14,821 nucleotides of DNA from Cellvibrionales bacterium (GCA_024645065.1 JAHEGP010000055.1:1-14821), one strand, 5' to 3'; positions 1-7,981 are shown, numbered from the stretch's first letter. Notes: generated by a model not told the origin, from the sequence alone. Translations and numbers: made by a program.

Positions 1-1090
1 GTACCTGAGCCCACCAACCGGGTCCGTAATACATCAGTAAACCCAGTATAAAGAACAGCAAGTGCACCGGCCAAAGGCCGATTGCCGGCGACAGCTGCTC
101 GTTTTCCACCGCGCCGCGGGCACCATTGAGTGACACCAGGTAAGTCATGTAAATGAGTACCGCGGGGAACAGCTTCGCATAGCGTCCCTGGCGCGGGTTG
201 GTGCGACTCAGGGACAATGCCAAAAGCGTAACGACCGGGATAATGAGCGGCAGTGACAGGCGCCACTGCAGGGTTGCCTGGTAGCGCGGTTTATCGCTGC
301 GAAACAGGGCTGCCGTGGGCACCGCATCGCGCTTTTCACTGCGAGCCAGCGCCGAGCGACGATCATTGATCCGCGCCCCGTAAGTATCGAACTTGGCCAC
401 CTGGAAATCCTTCAATCCGGGGGATCCCTCGTAGTGGTAGCCGTTGTATAACTGAAGATAGCGATCAGAAGCCAGGTTTTCACGCACTATACGCCCACTC
501 TCGGCCACGACCAGATTGACTCGCGGATGGGTTTCACCAGGCCTTGCATCCTGGGTACTGGAAAGAAACACGGTTTTCATGCGGGTTTTGTCGCTGTAGA
601 GACTCTCCACATAGGCCACCTGCCGCGAGGAGTTGAACGAGCGAAACTCGCCGGGCAAAAGCACCCCGAGACTCTCCTTGGTTTCAGGGTCAGCCAGTAT
701 TTTCTGTACCTTTGCCTCGCCGGCCGGGCTTAGGTAGATACTGTTAAAACCCATGTAAACCATCAGCAAAAGTGCTGGCACGCTGGTATAGGCCAGTAAG
801 CGCGTGGGACTCATCCCACTGGTGGACAGCACCACCATTTCGCTCTCAACATACAGCCTGCCATAGGCCAGCAAGATGCCGATAAAGAATCCCAGTGGCA
901 AGATAAGCCCAATGAAATTGGGCATACGGAACATCAGTATCTGGAAAACGACATCGGCGGCGATATCACCGGTGGCCGCCTGGTCCAGGTGACGCACAAA
1001 GCGACCGCTCATAATGATCAGCAGCACCACAAAAGTTACCGCCAACATATTTACCAGTATCTCGCGGGTCAAATAGCGAAAAATGAGCAC
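1..1090 (-). CDS. lptF: LPS export permease LptF (3' end cut by window edge)
   Basis: LptF is one of the two inner-membrane subunits that, with LptG and the ATPase LptB, extract lipopolysaccharide from the inner membrane and pass it to the LptC/LptA bridge. Reverse-strand translation gives 363 codons before the edge, nearly the whole family length (E. coli LptF has 366), so only the last few residues are missing. The N-terminus VLIFRYLTREIL resembles the E. coli MIIIRYLVRETL start. Next come the features expected of the family: a first membrane helix, a second near MPNFIGLILPLGFFIG, a hydrophilic periplasmic jellyroll of about 150 residues, and C-terminal helices after the conserved NPRQGR motif. 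The proposed start is GTG at 1090-1088, about 11 bases after an AGAGAGG ribosome-binding site. The frame stays open upstream but offers no ATG. lptG should lie beyond position 1. Divergence from pepA matches the E. coli arrangement. Confidence 0.93.
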   Translation of the reverse strand, partial: MLIFRYLTREILVNMLAVTFVVLLIIMSGRFVRHLDQAATGDIAADVVFQILMFRMPNFIGLILPLGFFIGILLAYGRLYVESEMVVLSTSGMSPTRLLAYTSVPALLLMVYMGFNSIYLSPAGEAKVQKILADPETKESLGVLLPGEFRSFNSSRQVAYVESLYSDKTRMKTVFLSSTQDARPGETHPRVNLVVAESGRIVRENLASDRYLQLYNGYHYEGSPGLKDFQVAKFDTYGARINDRRSALARSEKRDAVPTAALFRSDKPRYQATLQWRLSLPLIIPVVTLLALSLSRTNPRQGRYAKLFPAVLIYMTYLVSLNGARGAVENEQLSPAIGLWPVHLLFFILGLLMYYGPGWWAQV

Positions 1091-1151
1091 GGCCGGACCA
1101 ACCTCTCTGGGAATACCGATAGGACTATCATTGGAGCTTTGTTGTATCGTC

Positions 1152-1179
1152 GCTGCTACCGCATTGCTGCTACCGCATT
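1152..1179. repeat. Perfect 14-bp tandem duplication between lptF and pepA
   Basis: The unit GCTGCTACCGCATT occurs twice head to tail, at 1152-1165 and 1166-1179, without mismatch. It lies in the predicted untranslated leader of lptF, upstream of its GTG start. It looks like a recent slippage or duplication product. No function is visible. Confidence 0.85.
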
Positions 1180-1221
1180 GACGCAGCAACAGAGAAAGAC
1201 CCTCTCGACCCAAACGCCCCT

Positions 1222-1249
1222 TTGACATGGGCTGGGCTAACTATACACT
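1222..1249 (+). promoter_or_regulatory. Sigma-70 promoter candidate for pepA
   Basis: A perfect -35 hexamer TTGACA (1222-1227) is followed after 16 bases by TACACT (1244-1249), which matches the -10 consensus at four of six positions. An overlapping alternative, TATACA at 1242-1247, is better in sequence but has a short 14-base spacer. Transcription would start near 1256, giving a leader of about 70 bases before pepA at 1325. Confidence 0.6.
1240..1245 (-). promoter_or_regulatory. -10 element candidate for lptF
   Basis: On the reverse strand these bases read TATAGT, five of six matches to the -10 consensus. No good -35 is found at the usual distance. The element overlaps the -10 region of the rightward pepA promoter, so the two directions may compete for polymerase. 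The predicted lptF leader would be about 140 bases. Confidence 0.35.
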
Positions 1250-1324
1250 ATGCGGCCAGGATAAAGAGCGCTTTAGCGAGTCGACTCCGCACAAACCCAC
1301 TGCTACCTTATGATGGATTGAAAT

Positions 1325-2806
1325 ATGAACTTCAAGATCAGCGTTGTCAGGGATATTGCCGCGGTGAAGGCCGACTGCCTGGTGCTGGGTGGCTTCAGTG
1401 ACCGGGAACACTGGCCCGATTCTGTGCCGGCGGCGCTGGCAGAGCAACTGGACATGCTCCGCGATGGCGGCGACCTCTCCGCCAAGCCCGGGCAAAGTGT
1501 CTGGATCTACCAACCCCGGGATATCAGCAGCAAGCGTATACTCGTTATAGGCTGCGGCAATAGCGAGGAGTGGAATGCCAGCGCCTACCGTGAATTTCTC
1601 GATGGCTGCGCCGGCGCCCTGCAAAACAGCCCGGTTAAAAGCGCGGCAATTGCATTGCCCGCTGAAGTTCCCGGGCAAGACGACGCGTGGCAGGCTAGTC
1701 AGCTGGCAACAACCCTGACCGCTGCCAGCTATCGCTATGATGCCACCCGAAGTGAGGTTGAGCCGCCTCCCAGGCTGCGTTCCGTCACCCTGGTGCGCGC
1801 CAGCAAAGGCGGACAGGCAGCGCTGAAGCAGGGACTGCGCGAGGGCCACGCCATCGGCAACGGTGTGCTGCTTGCCAGGGAGCTTGGCGACCTGCCCGGT
1901 AATGTATGCACACCCGAATACCTCGCCCAGCGCGCCCGAAAGCTCGCCCGCGGCCAACAGCGAGTCACTACCACGATACTAAACGAAAAGCAGATGGAGT
2001 CGCTGGGCATGGGAGCCCTGCTGTCGGTAAGTCATGGCAGCAGCCAACCCGCACGGTTGATTACCATAGAATATCGGGGCGGCGATGAAAAGGCGGCACC
2101 CGTGGTATTGGTCGGCAAGGGAATTACCTTTGACTCAGGCGGCATCAGCCTGAAACCGGGCGCCAAAATGGACGAGATGAAGTACGATATGTGTGGTGGC
2201 GCCAGCGTAATCGGTGTCATGCAAGCCCTGGTTGAGTTGCAGGCCGACATCAATGTAGTGGGGATTATACCGGCCTCAGAGAACCTCCCCAGCGGCGCGG
2301 CCACCAAGCCGGGTGATGTCGTCACCAGCATGTCCGGATTGACCATAGAGATCCTCAACACAGACGCCGAGGGACGCCTGGTATTGTGTGATGCCCTGAC
2401 CTATGCGAAAAAATACAAGCCCGCAGCGGTCATCGACATTGCCACCCTGACCGGCGCCTGCATCGTAGCGTTGGGGAACCACAACTCGGGGCTATTGGGC
2501 AATAACCAGCCGCTGGCAGATCAACTTTTAGAGGCCGGTCGCAACAGCGGGGACGGCGCCTGGCAGTTGCCACTCGGCGCTGCCTACCAGAAACAACTGA
2601 AGAGCAATTTTGCCGACATGGCAAATATTGGCGGGCCCGCAGCAGGCACTATTACTGCCGCCTGCTTTCTCTCCCGCTTTACGGAAGATTACCACTGGGC
2701 GCACCTGGATATTGCGGGCGTGGCGTGGCGCCAGGGAGACAACAAGGGTGCCACCGGGCGCCCCGTGCCACTGCTGATGGAATATTTGTTGCACACCTCT
2801 TCATAG
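1325..2806 (+). CDS. pepA: Leucyl aminopeptidase, M17 family
   Basis: This is a cytosolic two-metal aminopeptidase that removes N-terminal residues such as leucine from peptides. In E. coli it also acts as a DNA-binding accessory factor in Xer recombination and carAB repression. The 493 residues compare with 503 in E. coli. An N-terminal macro-like domain (about 1-165) precedes the catalytic domain. The catalytic and metal-binding set can be read directly: K265 and D270 in VGKGITFDSGG, K277, D288 in MKYDMCGG, and D347, E349 and R351 in the M17 signature NTDAEGRL. The C-terminal SNFADMANIGG and WAHLDIAG segments are also typical. The ATG at 1325 gives an N-terminus collinear with E. coli PepA (MNFKISV against MEFSVKS), although its ribosome-binding site is weak. 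holC starts 9 bases after the stop, so the two are likely cotranscribed. Whether this PepA binds DNA cannot be judged here. Confidence 0.97.
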   Translation: MNFKISVVRDIAAVKADCLVLGGFSDREHWPDSVPAALAEQLDMLRDGGDLSAKPGQSVWIYQPRDISSKRILVIGCGNSEEWNASAYREFLDGCAGALQNSPVKSAAIALPAEVPGQDDAWQASQLATTLTAASYRYDATRSEVEPPPRLRSVTLVRASKGGQAALKQGLREGHAIGNGVLLARELGDLPGNVCTPEYLAQRARKLARGQQRVTTTILNEKQMESLGMGALLSVSHGSSQPARLITIEYRGGDEKAAPVVLVGKGITFDSGGISLKPGAKMDEMKYDMCGGASVIGVMQALVELQADINVVGIIPASENLPSGAATKPGDVVTSMSGLTIEILNTDAEGRLVLCDALTYAKKYKPAAVIDIATLTGACIVALGNHNSGLLGNNQPLADQLLEAGRNSGDGAWQLPLGAAYQKQLKSNFADMANIGGPAAGTITAACFLSRFTEDYHWAHLDIAGVAWRQGDNKGATGRPVPLLMEYLLHTSS

Positions 2807-2815
2807 CTTGAGCTG

Positions 2816-3277
2816 ATGACACGCATTCACTTCCATCTGTTGCCTGACCAGGCGTGCGGGGCCCGCAATCTGTATGCCTGCCAACAAGCGGAAAGGGCCT
2901 ACCGCGAAGGGCGTAAAGTCCTGATCCACGCCGCGGACATAGAACATGCCCGGCAGCTCGATCGCCTGCTCTGGTCGTTTCGCGACAGCAGCTTCCTACC
3001 CCACGGTTTGCTGGCGAGCAGCGAGACCGGTCCGGGCACCCACGCCGTGAACCCTGTTCATATCAGCTATGGCGACAACGCCGGCGATCATCACGACCTG
3101 CTTATCAACCTGGCCAACTCGATTCCCGAATTTTTCAGTCGCTTCGACGAATTACAGGAGATTGTGGTCGACCAGCAAGAGGATCTGGAGCGCAGCCGCA
3201 AGCGCTACCGCTATTACATGGATCACGGTTATCCGCTTGAACACCACCGCATTCGCCAGCGAATTCTGTCACAGTAA
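2816..3277 (+). CDS. holC: DNA polymerase III subunit chi
   Basis: Chi pairs with psi (HolD) in the clamp-loader complex and contacts single-stranded-DNA-binding protein, linking the replicase to SSB-coated lagging-strand DNA. The 153 residues compare with 147 in E. coli. Family features include the N-terminal strand TRIHFHLL, the helix YACQQAERAYREGRKVLIHA, the segment LDRLLWSFRDSSFLPHGL (LDEALWARPAESFVPHNL in E. coli), a DLLINL strand, and the C-terminal RYRYYMDHGYPLEHHRI that matches the RYKAYRVAGFNLNT end of E. coli chi. Its position directly after pepA (9-base gap) and before valS is the standard gammaproteobacterial order. The ribosome-binding site before ATG 2816 is poor (GAG at 2810-2812), which may mean translation is coupled to pepA. 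Confidence 0.93.
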   Translation: MTRIHFHLLPDQACGARNLYACQQAERAYREGRKVLIHAADIEHARQLDRLLWSFRDSSFLPHGLLASSETGPGTHAVNPVHISYGDNAGDHHDLLINLANSIPEFFSRFDELQEIVVDQQEDLERSRKRYRYYMDHGYPLEHHRIRQRILSQ

Positions 3278-3341
3278 CAACACTTGTAACCTGGCGCCCC
3301 GCTGGTCTCTGCTATGGTGAAAACGATAGCAGGAGTCCCCT

Positions 3342-4286
3342 ATGAACCACGACCCGATCAACGCTGAGCAAAGCGGTGCCCACAATTCCAGCTGCGAACC
3401 CACAGCGCTTCATGCCCGGGACAGGCAGGATCAGTCGACTGCAAGTCGCTCAATGGAAATGCCCATCGAAACGTATATTCCGCTGCTCAATGATATCGTA
3501 GCTGAGCCCTCCATATATCGGCCGACACTGGCGTGTACTGGCCACAATGAATCCAGTGCCGATGACCAACTCGCGCGCACCAATAAATACAAAACCCTCA
3601 GTGAGCGCGACCTGGAGCGAGCCGAGGCGGCAAACGACACGCCGGAAGTCGAGCCCCCGACCACTGACGATACAGTCTCCATGCTGATGCTCGACGAATG
3701 CCTGATCGACGATGACCTGGAAATAGACTTTGACGAGGACACCGGCTTTGAGAACAGTTTGCGCAAGCTGGAGCGGGAACTCGACAGCGAAGACGCGAAA
3801 AAACTGCAGTACCAGACTATCCTGCCCGACCTCGACAAATTGAATAATGAACTGGGAGTGGATCCGCTACCGTTTGAATCTTCAACGACGGCGGCCGCGC
3901 CAATCGCCGCCACCATGTCCCTGCACTCGCCTGTGACACCACAATCGACTCCCGATCTATCAGCCGGAGGTGCTGCGGCCAACAAACCCGGGACCGGGGA
4001 GGTAACGCCAGAGCCCCCTCGCGAGTCATCCGCGATTGGCGAGCAGACATTTTCTCTCCAGGTGTCCGGGATTGCGCTTTCTGGATCGACTATTTTCAGT
4101 GCCCTCCCCAACCCACTGAGCCTCGCTTCAACCAGCGATACCAACCTCCCCCCCTGCCTCAGTGACGCCGAGCTGGAAATTGCAGTCGACGAAGCACTGG
4201 CCCAGGCCCTTCCGGCGCTAAAGCGGGCCGTGCTGCAAAAGCTGGCACCATTGCTTTGCAAAGATTCCGCGACAAAGCCCGTCTAG
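3342..4286 (+). CDS. Uncharacterised acidic, mostly disordered protein
   Basis: I do not recognise a named family. The gene has a clear start: AGGAG at 3331-3335, then 6 bases, then ATG. The 314-residue product has no signal peptide or membrane helix. Visible layout: a polar N-terminus; a short hydrophobic motif IPLLNDIV at 46-53; a strongly acidic stretch at about 107-152 (DDDLEIDFDEDTGFE) running into a charged helix; a Pro/Ser/Thr/Ala-rich low-complexity linker at about 180-270; and a C-terminal amphipathic helix at about 273-306 (LSDAELEIAVDEALAQALPA). A short IP-x-L-hydrophobic motif near the N-terminus plus a C-terminal helix recalls small uncharacterised proteins of beta- and gammaproteobacteria (DUF2486-like), but this is from memory and uncertain. 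It sits between holC and valS, 64 bases after holC. A 276-codon frame opposite (4261-3431) is more likely the shadow, because only the sense frame has a good ribosome-binding site. Confidence 0.8.
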   Translation: MNHDPINAEQSGAHNSSCEPTALHARDRQDQSTASRSMEMPIETYIPLLNDIVAEPSIYRPTLACTGHNESSADDQLARTNKYKTLSERDLERAEAANDTPEVEPPTTDDTVSMLMLDECLIDDDLEIDFDEDTGFENSLRKLERELDSEDAKKLQYQTILPDLDKLNNELGVDPLPFESSTTAAAPIAATMSLHSPVTPQSTPDLSAGGAAANKPGTGEVTPEPPRESSAIGEQTFSLQVSGIALSGSTIFSALPNPLSLASTSDTNLPPCLSDAELEIAVDEALAQALPALKRAVLQKLAPLLCKDSATKPV

Positions 4287-4319
4287 CTACCCGCCAACCC
4301 TCGCCGCAGGCAGCCAGCA

Positions 4320-4328
4320 TGCTATAAT
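4320..4328 (+). promoter_or_regulatory. Extended -10 promoter for valS
   Basis: TGCTATAAT combines a perfect -10 hexamer (4323-4328) with the upstream TG of an extended -10 element. No recognisable -35 lies 16-18 bases upstream, as expected for extended -10 promoters. Transcription would begin near 4335, about 30 bases before the valS ATG, so valS probably has its own promoter besides any read-through from pepA-holC. Confidence 0.7.
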
Positions 4329-4365
4329 CGCCGGCCTTTTACCCGGGGATATAACTGGCCGAAGC

Positions 4366-7134
4366 ATGGAAAAAACCTACCAACCCGCCTCTATCGAAAG
4401 CCATTGGTATGACACCTGGGAACGCAACGGCTACTTTGCGCCAAGCGGCAGTGGCACGCCTTACTCCATAATGATTCCACCACCTAACGTCACCGGCAGT
4501 CTGCACATGGGGCACGGCTTCCAGGAAAGCATCATGGACGCGCTGGTACGCTATCATCGAATGAAAGGGCACAATACCCTGTGGCAGGTCGGCACCGACC
4601 ACGCCGGGATCGCCACCCAGATGGTAGTTGAGAGACAGCTGGCAGAAGACGGCATGTCGCGCCATGACCTCGGCCGGGAAGCTTTTGTCGACAAGGTCTG
4701 GGAGTGGAAAGAACACTCCGGGGGCACCATTACCAGGCAATTGCGTCGTCTCGGAGCGTCACCCGATTGGTCCCGGGAACGTTTTACCATGGACGATGGT
4801 TTCTATCATGCCGTGCAGGAGGTGTTTATTCGCCTTTATCGAGATGGGCTCATCTACCGTGGCAACCGCCTGGTAAACTGGGACCCGAAACTGCACACCG
4901 CCATTTCTGACCTCGAGGTTATTTCCGAGGAAGAGGCGGGTAAAATGTGGCACTTCCGCTACCCATTGAGCGACGGCTCGGGCACATTGACCGTGGCGAC
5001 CACTCGCCCCGAAACCATGCTCGGTGACACAGCCGTAGCGGTCAATCCCGACGACCCGCGTTATCAGCAGCTGGTCGGCAAGACCATCACCCTGCCGCTG
5101 GTGGGCCGGGAGATACCGATCATCGCCGACGACTATGTAGACCCCCAGTTCGGCACCGGCTGCGTTAAAATCACTCCGGCTCACGATTTTAACGACTACG
5201 AGCTTGGGCAACGTCACCAGTTACCGTTGATCAATATTCTCGATCGCGACGCCGCTCTCAATGATGCCGTACCGGAAGCTTATCGCGGCATGGACCGCTT
5301 CGCCGCGCGCCAAGCCGTAGTCGCAGACCTCGACCGCTTGGGCTTGCTGGAGAAAGTCGACGAGCATGTCCTGAAAGTACCCAGGGGCGATCGCTCGGGC
5401 GTCGTAATCGAGCCCTGGCTGACCAACCAGTGGTATGTCAAAACCGGCCCCCTGGCCGAGGAAGCCATTGCCGCGGTGGAGGATGGCCGCATCGAGTTTG
5501 TGCCCAGGCAGTGGGAGAACACCTATTTCGCCTGGATGCGCGACATCCAGGATTGGTGTATATCCCGGCAGCTTTGGTGGGGGCACCGAATACCCGCGTG
5601 GTACGATGACCAGGGCAATATCTATGTCGGGCGCAGCGAAGAGGAAATTCGCCACCAAAACCAGCTCGACGATCGCCCCCTTTGCCAGGACGAGGACGTG
5701 CTCGATACCTGGTTCTCCTCAGCACTGTGGACCTTCGGCACCCTCGGCTGGCCGCAGCAGACCGAGCTCCTGAAGATCTTTCACCCTTCCAATGTTCTCG
5801 TAACCGGCTTCGACATCATCTTCTTCTGGGTGGCTCGCATGATCATGCTCACCCTCTACTTTATGAAGGAGGTGCCATTCCACCAGGTTTACGTGCATGG
5901 CCTGGTGCGCGATAGCCACGGCCAAAAAATGTCCAAGTCGAAGGGCAACGTACTCGACCCCATCGACCTGATCGACGGCATCGGCCTGGAAGAGCTGGTA
6001 AGCAAACGCACCGCCGGCATGATGCAACCTCAGCTGCGGGAGCGCATCGAAAAGATGACCCGGGCCGATTTTCCGCAAGGATTGGCTGCCTACGGCACCG
6101 ATGCCCTGCGATTCACCTACTACTCGCTGGCGTCCACCGGCAGGGACATCAACTTCGATGTAGGCAGAATCGAGGGATATCGCAACTTTTGTAACAAGAT
6201 CTGGAACGCCGCGCGCTATGTGCTGATGAACACCGAGGGCATGGATTGCGCCTGCGGCGCTGGCCAGCGCGACTATCGATTGGGTCTCGCCGAACACTGG
6301 ATAGTGTCAAGGCTGCAGGAAACCAGCGCCAGTGTAGAAAAAGCTATCGGTCAATACCGATTCGATCTCGCATCCCAGGCGATTTATGAGTTTATCTGGA
6401 ATGAATACTGTGATTGGTATCTGGAGCTTTCGAAGCCGGTGCTTTACGGCGACGAAGCTGACCAGGAGCGTAAACGTGGCACCCGGCGCACCCTGATCCA
6501 GGTTCTGGAGACCACGTTGCGCCTGCTGCACCCGTTTATGCCGTTCATCACCGAAGAAATCTGGCAGCGGGTGGCTCCCCTGGCGGATCGCGCCGGCGAT
6601 AGCATCATGCTCGCCGAATTCCCCCAATGCGATGCGCAATTAATTGACGTCCGGGCCAATGCCGATATTGAATGGCTCAAGGCCGTGATCCTGGCGGTGC
6701 GCAACATTCGCGGCGAGATGAACATCCCCCCGGGGCGGGAAATACCGGTGCTACTGAAAAATGGTTCGGAGGACGACCAGCGGCGGTCAGTGCAAAATCA
6801 TGAATTACTCATTCGCCTTGCGAAGCTCGCCAGCATTGAATGGCTCGAGCCCCGGCAGTTAGCCCCGGATTCAGCCACCGGCCTGGTTGGCAATCTCGAA
6901 ATCCTGGTACCTATCGCCGGCCTGATCGACAAGACAGCTGAAATCGCGCGTTTGACCCGGGAGATTGGCAAACTCAACCAGGACCTTGAACGCAAACGTG
7001 GCAAATTGGCCAACCCCGCCTTTGTCGCCAAGGCGCCGCCGGCGGTCGTCGATAAAGAGAGGAAAAAAGTTGAGACCCAGGCCCAGGCGGTAACCAGGCT
7101 GGAGCAACAATTGGCCAGCATCCAGGCGCTCTAA
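4366..7134 (+). CDS. valS: Valyl-tRNA synthetase
   Basis: This class I synthetase charges tRNA-Val and hydrolyses mis-activated threonine. The 922 residues are close to the 951 of E. coli. The Rossmann-fold signature HIGH appears as HMGH at 47-50 within PPPNVTGSLHMGHGF. The CP1 editing domain carries TTRPET at 212-217 followed by MLGDTAVAVNPDD. DTWFSSALW (447-455) and the second signature KMSKS at 521-525 (KMSKSKGNVLDP) follow. An anticodon-binding helical domain lies at about 640-790. The last 65 residues (IDKTAEIARLTREIGKLNQD onward) form the C-terminal coiled coil that grips tRNA in ValS. The start at 4366 gives the usual MEKTYQPASIESHWYDTW opening. An SD-like GGGGA at 4345-4349 is too distant to be convincing, and GAAG at 4361 is too close. 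All key residues are present and I see no frameshift. Confidence 0.98.
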   Translation: MEKTYQPASIESHWYDTWERNGYFAPSGSGTPYSIMIPPPNVTGSLHMGHGFQESIMDALVRYHRMKGHNTLWQVGTDHAGIATQMVVERQLAEDGMSRHDLGREAFVDKVWEWKEHSGGTITRQLRRLGASPDWSRERFTMDDGFYHAVQEVFIRLYRDGLIYRGNRLVNWDPKLHTAISDLEVISEEEAGKMWHFRYPLSDGSGTLTVATTRPETMLGDTAVAVNPDDPRYQQLVGKTITLPLVGREIPIIADDYVDPQFGTGCVKITPAHDFNDYELGQRHQLPLINILDRDAALNDAVPEAYRGMDRFAARQAVVADLDRLGLLEKVDEHVLKVPRGDRSGVVIEPWLTNQWYVKTGPLAEEAIAAVEDGRIEFVPRQWENTYFAWMRDIQDWCISRQLWWGHRIPAWYDDQGNIYVGRSEEEIRHQNQLDDRPLCQDEDVLDTWFSSALWTFGTLGWPQQTELLKIFHPSNVLVTGFDIIFFWVARMIMLTLYFMKEVPFHQVYVHGLVRDSHGQKMSKSKGNVLDPIDLIDGIGLEELVSKRTAGMMQPQLRERIEKMTRADFPQGLAAYGTDALRFTYYSLASTGRDINFDVGRIEGYRNFCNKIWNAARYVLMNTEGMDCACGAGQRDYRLGLAEHWIVSRLQETSASVEKAIGQYRFDLASQAIYEFIWNEYCDWYLELSKPVLYGDEADQERKRGTRRTLIQVLETTLRLLHPFMPFITEEIWQRVAPLADRAGDSIMLAEFPQCDAQLIDVRANADIEWLKAVILAVRNIRGEMNIPPGREIPVLLKNGSEDDQRRSVQNHELLIRLAKLASIEWLEPRQLAPDSATGLVGNLEILVPIAGLIDKTAEIARLTREIGKLNQDLERKRGKLANPAFVAKAPPAVVDKERKKVETQAQAVTRLEQQLASIQAL

Positions 7135-7495
7135 GGCACCTCTTGGGTAGTACCGAATTAATCAGAGCTGGCCTACCATTGCGCAGCAGGCTTGCAGGGT
7201 TAAGCCCTTCAGCTGATTGAACCGTGACCCTGGAACAGTCGCCCGTTTCTCGCGCTGCGACTCAGCGCTTTTGCAAAAGAACCGGGCACAGCCCCGCCGC
7301 CTAACCATTTGCTTACAGTGGCATGCCAATTACCCGCCGAGACAGGCTGTCATTCACCCAATCACCGGTCTTCATGCTAGACTACGCGCCCGCCGCTACT
7401 CAGGTAACCCTGACCAGTATGGCGTCAAACATCGATCAACGGTTACGACGCGGCGCCCAACAACATCGACTCAATCGACAAACCAGGATATTTCC
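7135..7495. other. Non-coding spacer between valS and the cold-shock-domain gene
   Basis: This 361-base stretch carries no convincing gene. A reading frame open from an ATG at 7217 continues in frame into the next gene, but its extra 93 residues are low in hydrophobic content and lack a ribosome-binding site. I see no T-tract terminator after valS. The only imperfect pairing noticed is AATCAG near 7159 with CTGATT near 7213. A candidate promoter at 7375-7383 is listed separately. Confidence 0.6.
7375..7383 (+). promoter_or_regulatory. Extended -10 promoter candidate for the cold-shock-domain gene
   Basis: TGCTAGACT contains TAGACT (four of six to the -10 consensus) preceded by TG one base upstream, an extended -10 layout. 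TTCACC at 7353-7358 could be a weak -35 but the 19-base spacer is long. Transcription would start near 7390, giving a leader of about 105 bases before ATG 7496. Long leaders are known from cspA-type cold-shock mRNAs. Confidence 0.35.
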
Positions 7496-7981
7496 ATGTC
7501 TCCCATTGCTTCATATCTCGTATCCATCATCATCGGTGTCACTGCCGGCGGGCTGTTCTCAGGCTACCAGGTGGGCACCGCTTTTAACCTTGACCTTGCC
7601 ACCTGTGGTGCTTTTGCCGCGATAGCCCTCGCTGGCGCACTGATCAACCAGGTCATGGTTGCCAGTCGTGCAGGTGCCACCATCGCCGCGGGGTCAAATT
7701 CTGCCAGCCCAGCGCAAAACTCCCGGAAAACTCGCCCCCCCGCCCAGCCGGCCTCCTCCAGTCAAAGCTCCCGTGAGCAAGGTCTTGTGAAATGGTTCAA
7801 CTACAGCAAGGGGTTCGGATTTATTACCCGTGACAGCGGCGACGATATCTTCGTACATTTCAAATCGATTCGCGGCGAGGGTCAGGGTAAACGTGGCCTG
7901 CGCGACGGCCAACGTGTAGAGTTCAGCGTCACCGAGGGTGAAAAAGGTCTCCAGGCCGAGGATGTGGACATTCTGCCCTGA
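7496..7981 (+). CDS. Membrane-anchored cold-shock-domain protein
   Basis: The 161-residue product has two parts. Residues about 4-24 and 36-57 are hydrophobic, Gly/Ala-rich and free of charges, so two membrane helices (a hairpin) are likely. A Ser/Pro/Gln/Arg linker (58-94) leads to a complete cold-shock domain at 94-161, beginning GLVKWFNYSKGFGFI, with RNP1 (KGFGFI, 105-110) and RNP2 (DIFVHF, 117-122) intact. The aromatic residues that stack on nucleic acid bases are therefore present. Known members of the domain bind single-stranded RNA or DNA and melt RNA structure. The inference is an RNA-binding domain held at the cytoplasmic face of the membrane. The start chosen is ATG 7496, preceded by AGGA at about 7486-7489 with a spacing of 6 bases. 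Starting at the in-frame ATG at 7217 would place 93 non-hydrophobic residues before the helices. The gene lies between valS and ccoN in the same direction, 233 bases before ccoN. A role linked to either is unproven. Confidence 0.88.
   Translation: MSPIASYLVSIIIGVTAGGLFSGYQVGTAFNLDLATCGAFAAIALAGALINQVMVASRAGATIAAGSNSASPAQNSRKTRPPAQPASSSQSSREQGLVKWFNYSKGFGFITRDSGDDIFVHFKSIRGEGQGKRGLRDGQRVEFSVTEGEKGLQAEDVDILP

Noticed and set aside
1241..1957. 238-codon reverse frame covering the pepA start and the promoter region
   Set aside because: It overlaps a fully typical pepA N-terminal region and has no recognisable motif.
3431..4261. 276-codon reverse frame opposite the acidic hypothetical gene
   Set aside because: It is rich in Ser and Arg, as expected from the complement of Asp/Glu/Ala codons. 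The sense frame has a good ribosome-binding site and fits the direction of its neighbours.
7135..7216. Possible terminator after valS
   Set aside because: Only a loose AATCAG/CTGATT pairing far apart was found, with no compact GC-rich stem and no T-run.
7217..7495. Longer version of the cold-shock-domain gene starting at ATG 7217 (254 residues)
   Set aside because: The extra 93 residues are polar and compositionally odd, there is no ribosome-binding site at 7217, and they would precede the membrane helices. ATG 7496 has AGGA at good spacing.
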